From positions 6,579,730-6,639,729 of the forward strand of contig CAIIXF020000007.1 in assembly GCA_903813345.2 (NCBI GenBank): 60,000 nucleotides of DNA, in the 5' to 3' direction. This document shows positions 10,364 to 22,824 of the stretch, one piece after another (position 1 is the stretch's first letter; each line of letters starts with the position of its first letter). Under the pieces are notes generated by a model. That model worked only from the letters and a program-made list of their open reading frames with translations. It did not search any database and was not told the DNA's origin. A program made the position numbers and the translations under genes. The DNA comes from Owenia fusiformis (taxonomy: Eukaryota > Annelida > Polychaeta > Sabellida > Oweniidae).

Positions 10364-12460
10364 ATTGCTTTTGCCAGTTTTCTTATTATTATTCTTTCTT
10401 CCTCTTCCTCCTTCCCAGATTTCTCACCAACTAGAAGAGCTTACTTTAAGCTGCATACATGATCAACTAGGGAATGTATCTGGGATGATGGGAAATTAGG
10501 TCAAATTTTTATCTAGGTCAAAGGTCAAGAACTAGGTCAAATCCAGTACTTTGTCACTTTTTCCCATTATCTCGGTCGTCCTTCAATATTTTTGATCCTG
10601 GTTTTTTTCATTGTGTTCCTCATAAAAAAGTAGAAAACCTAGGGTCGATTTAGTTTTTTGGTATCTCAAACCGATTTCGAGATATCAGTGTCCGAAAACG
10701 AGGTCCAAAAAAAATTTCACCGAATCCAATGTCCAGGATATCAGTCTTATGGGAAATTTTCTCAGGATTCCGAATCTGAAAACCAAATTTCGATCTGACT
10801 TCCGGTTCAGAAGTTATCGCGTTTTGAAAATTCAAAAATCGCTAAATTTGGTGCCCCATGTTAATTCAATGGGAAAAAATATTTTTTTGAAGTGTAAAAT
10901 ACGAGATATAGACTAAGCACAGCTAAACATAATGGAAGCCCATAAAAGAAAGGGACCACAAGACCTTCTTTTCATAAAAATTTGGACACCAAAATGCCTA
11001 GGTCAAAATCTAGGTCAAATTCAAAGTTTTTCCTTATTTTTGCGATTCTGACACTACAGATTAATTATATTCTTCGAAAATTTGTGTACATGTAGCCAAG
11101 AGTGTGCTAATAGTGTTAGCCTTTTGCCGTCAGGAAGTATTTTGACCCACTTTTGAGATATGGTGTCCGAAAAGTAGGTCAAACTAAAAAGTTCTCCAAA
11201 TTTAACGTATGAGTTATGAATTAAGGGTAGAATTTTCTCAGGAATCCAAATCTGCAAACCAAATTTCAATTTGGCTTTTGGTTTGGAATTTATGTCGTTT
11301 TGATAGCTCAAAAATCGCTAAATTTGGTGCCCCATGTTATGGCAATGGGAAAAAAGATTTTTTTGAAGTGTAAAATACAAGATATAGACTGAGTACAGCT
11401 TAATTTAATGAAAGCCTATTAAAGAAGGGGACCTCGAAGGCTACTTAGCTCCAAAATGTGGACACCAAAATGCCTAGGTCAAAATCTAGGTCAAATTTAT
11501 AGTTTTCCCTTATTTTTGCGATTCTGACACTATATTTAAATGATTTGATTTAAAATTTTGTATACAGGTAGCAAAGAGTATGCTTATAGTGTTAGCGTTT
11601 TGCCGTCAGAAAGTATTTTGACCCACTTTTGAGATATGGTGTCCAAAAAGTAGGCCAAAGTAAAAAGTTTTCCAAATTTAACGTATGAGTTATGAATTAA
11701 GGGTAGAATTTTCTCAGAAATCTAGATCTGCAAACCAAATTTCGATCCGACTACTTGTTCTGAAGTAATGGTGTTTTGAGATCTCAAAAATCGCTAAATT
11801 TGGTGCCCCATGTTAAATCAATGGGACCGAATAATTTTTTGAAGTGTAAAAATACGAGATATAGAATGAGTACAGCTAAACATAATGAAAGCCCATAGAA
11901 GAATGGGACCTCAAAACCTACTTTACTTCAAAGTTTGGACACCAAAATACCTAGTTTAAAAAATCTAGGTCAAATTCATAGTTTTTTCTTATTTTGCGAT
12001 TCTGATACTACACTTCAATGATATTCTCCGAAATTTTGTATACTTGTAGCAAAAATTGCAATCCGACCCCCGGTTTAGATTCTACGCCATTTTGAAGTTT
12101 GAAATTCGCACTTGCCAGTATTCACGATGCAGATTGATCAAATATATTTTCAAAAATTCCTGCATACCCTACTTTACCTCTCTACCTACTCAGCTACTTA
12201 TTTGACTACTTACTCAATTACTTAATTAGTTATTACTTACTTAGCAACTTACTCAGCTACTAACTCAGGTACTTACTCAGCTACTTACTCAGCTACCTAC
12301 TCAGCTTTTTACTCAGTTACTTACTCAGCTACTTACTCAACTACTACTAAGGTACTTACTCAGCTAATTACTCAGTTACTTACTCAGCTCTTTACTGATC
12401 TATCTAGGTAAAATAAATCTGGAGTCTTAAATTGAACTTGTTCAATTTCACAAATCTAGT
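10166..12460 (+). mobile_element. Repeat element E1
   Basis: First of 13 head-to-tail elements and the boundary with single-copy DNA. Order: hairpin heads; TTC/CTT-rich leader; DR1-type AGGTCA pair at 10515-10527; three ~476-bp subunits (anchor GGACACC at 10984, 11460, 11937); a CTACTTACTCAG minisatellite at about 12163-12408; tail. The tail has AAATCTGGAGTCT, then the palindrome AAATTGAAC-TT-GTTCAATTT, then CACAAATCTAGT. No convincing coding sequence. The left flank is TTTTTAAT with no visible target duplication; the matching right host flank is outside the window. The third subunit lacks ~160 bp present in E3 and E7. Confidence 0.85.
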
Positions 12461-14529
12461 TATTCTTCTTCTTCTTCCTCCTTCCCAGATTTCTCACCAA
12501 CTAGAAGAGCTTACTTTAAGCTGCTTACATGATTAACTAGGGAATGTATCTGGCTTTCTGGGAAATGAGGTCAAATTTTTATCTAGGTCAAAGGTCAAGA
12601 ACTAGGTCAAATCCAGTACTTTGTCACTTTTTCCCATTATCTCGGTCGTCCTTCAATATTTTTGATCCTGGTTTTTTTCATTGTGTTCCTCATAAAAAAG
12701 TAGAAAACCTAGGGTCGATTTAGTTTTTTGGTATCTCAAACCGATTTCGAGATATCAGTGTCCGAAAACGAGGTCCAAAAAAAATTTCACCGAATCCAAT
12801 GTCCAGGATATCAGTCTTATGGGAAATCTTCTCAGGATTCCGAATATGAAAACCAAATTTCGATCTGACTACCGGTTCAGAAGTTATGGCGTTTTGAAAA
12901 TTCAAAAATCGCTAAATTTGGTGCCCCATGTTAATTCAATGGGAAAAAATATTTTTTTGAAGTGTAAAATACGAGATATAGACTAAGCACAGCTAAACAT
13001 AATGGAAGCCCATAAAAGAAAGGGACCACAAGACCTTCTTTTCATAAAAATTTGGACACCAAAATGCCTAGGTCAAAATCTAGGTCAAATTCAAAGTTTT
13101 TCCTTATTTTTGCAATTCTGACACTACAGATTAATTATATTCTTCGAAAATTTGTGTACATGTAGCCAAGAGTGTGCTTATAGTGTTAGCCTTTTGCCGT
13201 CAGGAAGTATTTTGACCCACTTTTGAGATATGGTGTCCGAAAAGTAGGTCAAACTAAAAAGTTCTCCAAATTTAACGTATGAGTTATGAATTAAGGGTAG
13301 AATTTTCTCAGGAATCCAAATCTGCAAACTAAATTTCAATCCGGCTTTTGGTTTGGAATTTATGTCGTTTTGATAGCTCAAAAATCGCTAAATTTGGTGC
13401 CTATGTTATGGCAATGGGAAAAAAGATTTTTTTGAAGTGTAAAATACAAGATATAGACTGAGTACAGCTTAATTTAATGAAAGCCTATTAAAGAAGGGGA
13501 CCTCTAAGGCTACTTAGCTCCAAAATTTGGACACCAAAATGCCTAGGTCAAAATCTAGGTCAAATTTATAGTTTTCCCTTATTTTTGCGATTCTGACACT
13601 ATATTTAAATGATTTGCTTTAAAATTTTGTATACAGGTAGCAAAGAGTATGCTAAAAGTGTTAGCGTTTTGCCGTCAGAAAGTATTTTGACCCACTTTTG
13701 AGATATGGTGTCCAAAAAGTAGGCCAAAGTAAAAAGTTTTCCAAAATTAACGTATGAGTTATGAATTAAGGGTAGAATTTTCTCAGAAATCTAGATCTAC
13801 AAACCAAATTTCGATCCGACTACTTGTTCTGAAGTTATGGCGTTTTGAGATCTCAAAAATCGCTAAATTTGGTGCCCCATGTTAAATCAATGGGACCGAA
13901 TAATTTTTTGAAGTATAAAAATACGAGATATAGAATGAGTACAGCTAAACATAATGAAAGCCCATAGAAGAAGGGGACCTCAAAAGCTACTTTCCTTCAA
14001 AGTTTGGACACCAAAATACCTAGTTTAAAAAATCTAGGTCAAATTCATAGTTTTTTCTTATTTTGCGATTCTGACACTACACTTCAATGATATTCTCCGA
14101 AATTTTGTATACTTGTAGCAAAAATTGCAATCCGACCCCCGGTTTAGATTCTACGCCATTTTGAAGTTTGAAATTCGCACTTGCCAGTATTCACGATGCA
14201 GATTGATCAAATATACTTTCAAAAATTCCTGCATACCCTACTTTACCTCTCTACCTACTCAGCTACTTATTTGACTACTTACTCAATTACTTAATTAGTT
14301 ATTACTTACTTAGCAACTTACTCAGCTACTAACTCAGGTACTTACTCAGCTACTTACTCAGCTACCTACTCAGCTTTTTACTCAGTTACTTACTCAGCTA
14401 CTTACTCAACTACTACTAAGGTACTTACTCAGCTAATTACTCAGTTACTTACTCAGCTCTTTACTGATCTATCTAGGTAAAATAAATCTGGAGTCTTAAA
14501 TTGAACTTGTTCAATTTCACAAATCTAGT
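12461..14529 (+). mobile_element. Repeat element E2
   Basis: Nearly a copy of E1 without the hairpin heads: the tail of E1 passes straight into TTATTC/TTC repeats and the leader. DR1 pair at 12585-12597; subunit anchors at 13054, 13529 and 14006; minisatellite at about 14233-14478. It shares E1's ~160-bp deletion near 14117, so E1 and E2 come from one tandem duplication. Confidence 0.85.
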
Positions 14530-16759
14530 TATTATTATTCTTCTTCCTCCTTCCCAGATTTCTCACCAACTAGAAGAGCTTACTTTAAGCTGCTTACATG
14601 ATTAACTAGGGAATGTATCTGGCTTTCTGGGAAATTAGGTCAAATTTTTATCTAGGTCAAAGGTCAAGAACTAGGTCAAATCCAGTACTTTGTCACTTTT
14701 TCCCATTATCTCGGTCGTCCTTCAATATTTTTGATCCTGGTTTTTTTCATTGTGTTCCTCATAAAAAAGTAGAAAACCTAGGGTCGATTTAGTTTTTTTG
14801 GTATCTCAAACCGATTTCGAGATATCAGTGTCCGAAAACGAGGTCCAAAAAAAATTTCACCGAATCCAATGTCCGGGATATCAGTCTTATAGGAAATTTT
14901 CTCAGGATTCCGAATCTGAAAACCAAATTTCGATCTGACTTCCGGTTCAGAAGTTATGGCGTTTTGAAAATTCAAAATCGCTAAATTTGGTGCCCCATGT
15001 TAATTCAATGGGAAAAAATATTTTTTTGAAGTGTAAAATACGAGATATAGACTAAGCACAGCTAAACATAATGGAAGCCCATAAAAGAAAGGGACCACAA
15101 GACCTTCTTTTCATAAAAATTTGGACACCAAAATGCCTAGGTCAAAATCTAGGTCAAATTCAAAGTTTTTCCTTATTTTTGCGATTCTGACACTACAGAT
15201 TAATTATATTCTTCGAAAATTTGTATACATGTAGCCAAGAGTGTGCTAATAGTGTTAGCCTTTTGCCGTCAGAAAGTATTTTGACCCACTTTTGAGATAT
15301 GGTGTCCGAAAAGTAGGTCAAACTAAAAAGTTCTCCAAATTTAACGTATGAGTTTTGAATTAGGGGTAGAATTTTATCAGGAATCTGAATCTGCAAACCA
15401 AATTTTGATTCGACCTCCTGTTCGGAAGTTATGGCGTTTTGAAAGCTCAAAAATCGCTAAATTTGCTGCCCCATGTTATGTCAATGGGAAAAAAGATTTT
15501 TTTTACGTGTAAAATACGAGATATAAACTGAGTACAGCTTAATATAATGAAAGCCTATTAAAGAAGGGGACCTCGAAGGCTACTTAGCTTCAAAATTTGG
15601 ACACCAAAATCCCTAGGTTAAAATCTAGGTCAAATTCATAGTTTTTCCTTATTTTTGCGATTCTGACACTATATTCAAATGATTTGCTTTAAAATTTTGT
15701 ATACAGGTAGCAAAGAGTATGCTCATAGTGTTAGCCTTTTGCCGTCAGAAAGTATTTTGACCCACTTTTGAGATATGGTGTCCGAAAAGTAGGTCAAAAT
15801 AAAAACTATCCAAATTTAATGTGTGAGTTATGAATTAAAGGTATAATTTTCTCAGGAATCCAAATCTGCAAACCAAATTTCGATCCGACTTCTTGTTCTG
15901 AAGTTATGGCGTTTTGAAATCTCAAAAATCGCTAAATTTGGTGCCCCATGTTAAATCAGTGGGACCGAATAATTTTTTGATGTGTAAAAATACGAGATAT
16001 AGAATGAGTACAGCTAAACATAATGAAAGCCCATAAAAGAAGGGGACCTCAAAAGCTACTTTCCTTCAAAATTTGGACACCAAAATACCTAGTTCAAAAT
16101 CTAGGTCAAATTCTTAGTTTTTTCTTATTGTTGCAATTCGGACACTACACTTCAATGATATTCTTCGAAATTTTGTATACATGTAGCAAAGAGTGTGCTC
16201 ATAACGTTAACTTGTTGCCGTCAAGAAGTGTTTTGACCCACTTTTGAGATATGGTGATCGAAATGTATGTCAAAATAAAAAGTTCTCCAAATTTAACGTA
16301 TGAGTTATGAATTAGGGGTAGAATTTCCTAAGGAATCCGGATCTGAAATTAAAATTGCAATCCGACCCCCGGCTAAGATTCTAAGCCATTTTGAAGTTTG
16401 AAATTCGCACTTGCCAGTATTCACGATGCAGATTGATCAAATAAACTTTCAAAAATTCCTACATACCCTACTTTACCTCCCTACCTACTCAGCTACTTAT
16501 TTGACTACTTACTCAATTGCTTAATTAGTTATTACTTACTTAGCTACTTACTCAGCTACTAACTCAGGTACTTACTCAGCTACTTACTCAGCTACCTACA
16601 CAGCTTTTTACCCAGTTACTTACTCACTTACTTACTCAACTACTACTAAGGTACTTACTCAGCTAATTACTCAGTTAATTACTCAGCTCTTTACTGATCT
16701 ATCTAGGTAAAATAAATCTGGAGTCTTAAATTGAACTTGTTCAATTTCACAAATCTAGT
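14530..16759 (+). mobile_element. Repeat element E3
   Basis: Headless like E2. DR1 pair at 14654-14666; subunit anchors at 15123, 15599 and 16075; minisatellite at about 16462-16708. The third subunit is full length, including the segment missing from E1 and E2 (about 16187-16350). The 3' junction is ATCTAGTTATTATTATTA, leading directly into the hairpins of E4. Confidence 0.85.
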
Positions 16760-16769
16760 TATTATTATT

Positions 16770-16846
16770 AGACTCCAGATGAAAATCTGGAGTCTATTGC
16801 TTTCGTCAGTTTTCTTTATTAGACTCCAGATGTCAATCTGGAGTCT
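16770..16846 (+). repeat. Two serial head hairpins of element E4
   Basis: Hairpins at 16770-16795 (loop GAAA) and 16821-16846 (loop GTCA). The second keeps all 11 stem pairs while its loop differs from the others. Confidence 0.95.
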
Positions 16847-17982
16847 ATTGTTTTTGCCAGTATTCTTATTATTCTTCTTATTATTCTGTAGCAGTTTTTT
16901 CAATAACTATGAGGTATCCAGTAAGGACCATAATACAGTTTTTCTAGGTTCAGTATCTAGTTGGTGGGAAATTGGGTCAAATTTTTATCTAGGTCAAAGG
17001 TCAAGAACTAGGTCAAATCCAGTACTTTGTCACTTTTTTCGATTTTCTCAGTCGTCCTTTAATATTTTCGATCCAGGTTTTTTTCATTGTGTTCCTCATA
17101 AAAAAGTAGAATAAAGAAAAACGATTTAAATTTTTGATATCTCGAACCGATTTCGAGATATCAGTGTCCGAAAACGAGGTCCGAAAAAAAGTTCTCCGAA
17201 TTCAATGTCCAGGATGTTAGTCTTATAGGAAATTCCCTGGGGATTCCGAATCTGAAAACCAAATCCGGATCGGACTTCCGGTTCGGAAGTTATGGCGTTT
17301 TGAAAGCTCAAAAATCGCTAAATTTGGTGCCCATGTTAAGTCAATGGGAAAAAAGATTTTTTTGAATTGAAAAATACGAAATATAGACTGAGTTCAGCTT
17401 CATATAATCAAAGCCTTTAAAAGAAGGGGACCTCAATAGCCACATAGCATCAAAATTTGGACACCAAAATGCCTAGGTCAAAATCTAGGTCAAATTCAAA
17501 GTTTTTTCTTATTTTTGCGATTCTGACACTAAACTTTAATTAAATTCTTCGAAATTGTGTATACATGTGGCCAAGAGTGTGCTAATAGCGTTAGCCTTTT
17601 GCCGTCAGAAAGTATTTTGACCCACCTTTGAGATATGGTGTCAGAAAAGTAGGTCAAAATAAAAAATTCTCCAAATTCGACGTTTGAGTTATGAATTAAG
17701 AATAGAATTTTCTCAGAAATCCGAATCTGCAAACCAAATTTCGATCCGACTTCCGGTTCCGAAGTTATGGCGTGTCCAAAAAGAAGGTCAAAATAAAAAT
17801 TCGCCAAATTTAACGTATGAGTTATGAATTAGGGGTAGAATTTTGTCAGGAATCCGAATCTTTAAATCAAATTTAGATCCGACTTTCGGTTTGGAAGTTA
17901 TGGCGTTTTGAAATTTCGGAAAATCGATCTGATGGTATCCTGATAGAAAGTCAAGAGTAGAGAAGAAAATATTGAAAAATTC

Positions 17983-18236
17983 ATCCATCCTTCATATCTG
18001 ATCCTATCCTATCCTATCCTTCCTATCATTCCTTGGTATCCTTTCCTTCCTATCCTTCCTATCCTCTCCTATCATATCCTTTCTTCCTATTCTGTTCTAT
18101 CCTATCCTTCTTTCTTATTCTATCCTATTGTTCCTCCCCATTCTATCCTATCCTACCTTCCTATTTTATCCATCCATCTTATTCTGGATGACTCAGCTTA
18201 TTCTGGATGACTCGGCTTATTTTAGATGACTGGGCT
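17983..18236 (+). repeat. TATCC minisatellite plus GGATGACT repeats
   Basis: Imperfect TATCC/TTCC units are followed by three ~21-bp units containing CTGGATGACTCGGCTTATT. This end type is shared with E5 and E10 only. Confidence 0.85.
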
Positions 18237-18298
18237 TAAAAAAGTCTAGATCTGGAGTCTGAAATTGAACTTCGTTCAATTTCCAAAGTCTAGTTATT

Positions 18299-19783
18299 AG
18301 ACTCCAGATTGAAAATCTGGAGTCTATTGTTTTCGTCAGTTTTCTTATTCTTATTCTTATTATTCTTTTTCTATCCCAGTTTTCTCAATAACCATAAGAT
18401 CTTCAGTAAAGTCAATCATTTGGTTAATTTAGGTCCAGTATCTAGTTCCTCGGAAATTGGGTCAAATTTTTATCTAGGTCAAAGGTCAAGAACTAGGTCA
18501 AATTCAGTACTTTATCACTTTTTTCGATTTTCTCGGTCGTTCTTCAATATTTTCGATCCGGTTTTTTTTCATTGTTTTCCTTATAAAAAAGTAGGAAATC
18601 TAGGGTCGATTTAGTTTTTTGATATCTCAAACCGATTTCGAGATATCAGTGTCCGAAAACGAGGTCCAAAAAAAAGTTCTCCGAATCAAATGTCGAGGAT
18701 AATAATCTTATAGGAAATTTTCTCAGGATTCCGAATCTGAAAACGAAATTTGAATCGGACTTCCGGTTCTGAAGTTATGGCGTTTTGAAAGCTCAAAAAT
18801 CGCTAAATTTGGAGCCCATGTTAAGTCAATGGGAAAAAAGATATTATTGAAGTGAAAAATACGAAATATAGACTGAGTTCAGCTAAATATAATGAAAGCT
18901 TATAAAAGAATGGGACCTCAAAAGCCATCTAGCTTTAAAATTTGGACACCAAAATGCCTAGGTCAAAATCTAGGTCAAATTCAAAGTTTTTCCTTATTTT
19001 TGCGATTCTGACACTACAGATTAATTATATTCTTCGAAATTTTGTATACATGTAGCCAAGAGTGTGCTTATAGTGTTAGCCTTTTGCCGTCACAAAGTAT
19101 TTTGCCCCACTTTTGAGATATGGTGTCCGAAAAGTAGGTTAAAATAAAAAATTCTCCAAATTTAACGTTTGAGTTATGAATTAAGTATAGAATTTTCTCA
19201 GGAATCCGAATCTACAAACCAAATTTCGATCCGACTTCCGGTTCTGAAGTTATGGCGTGTCCGAAAAGTAGGTCAAAATAAAAATTCGCCAAATTTAACG
19301 TATGAGTTATGAATTAGGGGTAGAATTTTGTCAGGAATCCGAATCTTTAAATCAAATTTCGATTCGACTCCTGGTTCGGAAGTTATGGCGTTTTGAAATT
19401 TCGGAAAATCGATCTGATGGTATCCTGATAGAAAGTCAAGAGTAGAGAAGAAAATATTGAAAAATTCATCCATCCTTCCTATCTGATCTTACCCTATCCT
19501 ATCCTATCCTTCCTATCTATCCTTCCTTCGTATCATTTCCTTCCTATCCTATCCTCTCCTATCATATCCTTTCTTCCTATTCTGTTCTATCCTATCCTTC
19601 TTTCTTATTCTATCCTATCGTTCCTTCCTATTCTATCCTATCCTACCTTCCTATTTTATCCATCCATCTTTTTCTGGATGACTCAGCTTATTTTGGATGA
19701 CTCGGCTTATTCTGGATGACTCGGCTAAAAAAAGTCTAGATCTGGAGTCTGAAATTGAACTCGTTCAATTTCCAAAATCTAGT
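18299..19783 (+). mobile_element. Repeat element E5 (TATCC-type end)
   Basis: One head hairpin at 18299-18325 (12-bp stem, loop GAA). DR1 pair at 18476-18488; one main subunit (anchor 18944) plus a ~134-bp partial duplication near 19257. TATCC repeat at about 19470-19668, GGATGACT repeats at about 19669-19725, variant tail palindrome ending near 19783. Same architecture as E4, with many point differences. Confidence 0.85.
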
Positions 19784-19796
19784 TATTATTATTATT

Positions 19797-19952
19797 AGAC
19801 TCCAGATGAAAATCTGGAGTCTATTGCTTTCGTCAGTTTTCTTTATTATTATTATTATTATTAGACTCCAGATTGAAAATCTGGAGTCTATTGCTTTTGC
19901 CAGTTTTCTTTATTATTATTATTATTAGACTCCAGATGAAAATCTGGAGTCT
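19797..19952 (+). repeat. Three serial head hairpins of element E6
   Basis: Hairpins at 19797-19822 (loop GAAA), 19863-19889 (12-bp stem, loop GAA) and 19927-19952 (loop GAAA), separated by GCTTTCGTCAG or GCTTTTGCCAG and TTA runs. Confidence 0.95.
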
Positions 19953-22824
19953 ATTGCTTTCGTCAGTTTTCTTTATTATTATTATTTTTCTTTCAGAATC
20001 TTCCTCCTTCCCAGATTTCTCACCAACTAAAAGAATTTACTTTAAGCTGCTTACATGATCAACTAGGGGCAGTTCCTGGGATGATGGGAAATTAGGTCAA
20101 ATTTTTATCTAGGTCAAGGGTCAAGAACTAGGTCAAATAAAGGTCAAATCAACATTCTATCAATTATCTTCGTTGTTGTTTGTCGTAACTACTTCATCTT
20201 AGTTTCTTCATGTAGCTTAGAAAAAAACAAATCGAGAGTGTGCCATCCGTTTTTTGATTACTCTTAGCGATTTTGAGATATGGCGTCCTGAAAGTAGGTC
20301 AAAACCAAAAAGTTCTCCAAATTTAACATATGAGCTATGAAATAAGGGTAGAATTTTCTCAGGAATCCGAATCTGCAAACCAAATTTTGATCCGACTTCC
20401 CGTTCGGAAGTTATGGCGTTTTGAAAGCTCAAAAATCGCTAAATTTGGTGCCCATGTTAAGTCAATGAGAAAAAAGATTTTTTTGAAGTGAAAAATACGA
20501 AATATAGACTGAGTTCAGCTAAATATAATGAAAGCTTTTAAAAGAAGGGGACCTCATAAGCCATCTAGCTTCAAAATTTGGACACCAAAATGCCTAGGTC
20601 AAAATCTAGGTCAAATTCAAAGTTTTTCCTTATTTTTGCGATTCTGACACAACAGATTAATTATATTCTTCGAAATTTTGTATACATGTAGCTAAGAGTC
20701 TCCTAATAGTGTTAGCCTTTTGCCGTCAGAAAGTATTTTGCCCCATTTTTGAGATATGGTGTCCGAAAAGTAGGTCAAAATAAAAAATTCTCAAAATTTG
20801 ACGTTTGAGTTATGAATTAAGTATAGAATTTTCTCAGGAATCCGAATCTGCAAACCAAATTTCGATCCGATTTCCGGTTTGGAAGTTATGGCGTGTCCGA
20901 AAAGTAGGTCAAAATAAAAAGTTTCCAAATTTAACGTATGAGCTATGAATTAAGGATAGAATTTTCTCTGGAATCCAAGTCTGCAAACCAAATTTCGATC
21001 CGACTTCCGATTCGGAAGTTATGGCGTTTTGAAAGCTCAAAAATCGCTAAATTTGGTGCCCCATGTTATGTCAATGGGAAAAAATATTTTTTTGAAGTGT
21101 AAAATACGAGATATAGACTAAGTACAGCTAAACATAATGGAAGCCCATAAAAGAAGGGGACCTCAAAACCTTCTAATTTTGAAAATTTGGACAACAAAAT
21201 GCCTAGGTCAAAATCTAGGTCAAATTCAAAGCTTTTCCTTATTTTTGCGATTCTGACACTACACTTTAATTATATTCTTCGAAATTGTGTATACATGTAG
21301 TCAAGAGTGTGCTAATAGTGTTAGCCTTTTGCCGTCAAAAAGTATTTTGACCCACTTTTGAGATATGGTGTCCCAAAAGTAGGTCAAAATAAAAAAATCT
21401 TCAAATGTAACGTATGAGTTATGAATAAGGGGTAGAATTTTATCAGGAATCCGAATCTGCAAATCAAATTTTGATTCGACCTCCTGTTCGGAAGTTATGG
21501 TGTTTTGAAAGCTCAAAAATCGCTAATTTTTCTGCCCCATGTTATGTCAATGGGAAAAAAGATTTTTTTGAAGTGTAAAATACGAGATATAGACTGAGTA
21601 CAGCTTAATATAATGAAAGCCTATTAAAGAAGGGGAGCTCGAAGGCTACTTAGCTTCAAAATTTGGACACCAAAATGCCTAGGTCAAAATCAAGGTCAAA
21701 TTTATAGTTTTCCCTTATTTTTGCGATTCTGACACTATATTTAAATGATTTGCTTTAAAATTTTGTATACAGGTAGCAAAGAGTATGCTAATAGTGTTAG
21801 CGTTTTGCCGTCAGAAAGTATTTTGACCCACTTTTGAGATATGGTGTCCGAAAAGTTGGCCAAAGTTAAACGTTTTCCAAATTTAACGTATGAGTTATGA
21901 ATTAAGGGTAGAATTTTCTCAGAAATCTAGATCTGCAAACCAAATTTCGATCCGACTACTTGTTTTGAAGTTATGGCGTTTTGAAATCTCAAAAATCGCT
22001 AAATTTGGTGCCCCATGTTAAATCAATGGGACCGAATAATTTTTTGAAGTATAAAAATACGAGATATAGAATGAGTACAGCTAAACATAATGAAAGCCCA
22101 TAGAAGAAGGGGACCTCAAAAGCTACTTTCCTTCAAAGTTTGGACACCAAAATACCTAGTTCAAAATCTAGGTCAAATTCATATTTTTTTTTATTTTGCG
22201 ATTCTGACACTACACTTCAATGATATTCTCAGAAATTTTGTAAACTTGTAGCAAAGAGTGTGCTAATAATGTTAACATTTTGCCGTCAATAAGTTTTTTG
22301 ACCCACTTTTGAGATATGGTGTCCGAAATGTAGGTCAAAATAAAAAGTTCTCCAATTTTAAAGTATGAGTTATGAATTAGGGGTAGAATTTCCTAAGGAA
22401 TCTGGATCTGAAATTAAAATTGCAATCCGACCACCGGTTTAGATTCTACGCCATTTTGAAGTTTGAAATTCGCACTTGCCAGTATTCACGATGCAGATTG
22501 ATCAAATATACTTTCAAAAATTCCTGCATACCCTACTTTACCTCTCTACCTACTCAGCTACTTATTTGACTACTTACTCAATTACTTAATTAGTTATTAC
22601 TTCCTTAGCAACTTACTCAGCTACTAACTCAGGTACTTACTCAGCTACTTACTCAGCTACCTACTCAGCTTTTTACTCAGTTACTTACTCAGCTACTTAC
22701 TCAACTACTACTAAGGTACTTACTCAGCTAATTACTCAGTAACTTACTCAGCTCTTTACTGATCTATCTAGGTCAAATAAATCTGGAGTCTTAAATTGAA
22801 CTTGTTCAATTTCACAAATCTAGT
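19797..22824 (+). mobile_element. Repeat element E6
   Basis: Long version with subunit anchors at 20580, 21189, 21665 and 22142. The first interval is 609 instead of ~476 because a 134-bp piece (GTGTCCGAAAAGTAGG to GAAGTTATGGC) is duplicated. The leader has AGGTCAAGGGTCA (20111-20123) and a second pair AGGTCA-AATAA-AGGTCA. CTACTTACTCAG minisatellite at about 22528-22773. It closely resembles E11 30 kb away. Confidence 0.85.

Larger units (their letters stand above)
16770..18294 (+). mobile_element. Repeat element E4 (TATCC-type end)
   Basis: Short version with one full subunit (anchor 17459) and partial ones; DR1 pair at 16991-17003. Instead of the CTACTTACTCAG minisatellite it has a TATCC/TTCC repeat (about 17983-18178), three copies of a TTCTGGATGACTCGG-like ~21-bp repeat (about 18179-18236), and a variant tail whose palindrome is GAAATTGAAC-TTC-GTTCAATTTC inside CTAGAT...GTCTAG. 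Confidence 0.85.

Noticed and set aside
10230-10499. ORFs reading through the hairpin heads (MKIWSLL repeats), also at 16731, 18309, 19873, 40115 and 51146
   Set aside because: The peptide repeat is just the translation of the hairpin module and TTA/TTC runs; there is no sign of a protein.
12163-12408. Possible CRISPR-like array of CTACTTACTCAG units
   Set aside because: The units are contiguous with no unique spacers; it is a plain minisatellite.
17930-17960. Hammerhead-ribozyme-like string CTGATGG-TATC-CT-GATA-GAAA in E4, with copies in E5 and E10
   Set aside because: The core A after CTGATG is replaced by G, and no stem III with a cleavage-site UH partner is visible, so a working hammerhead is not supported.
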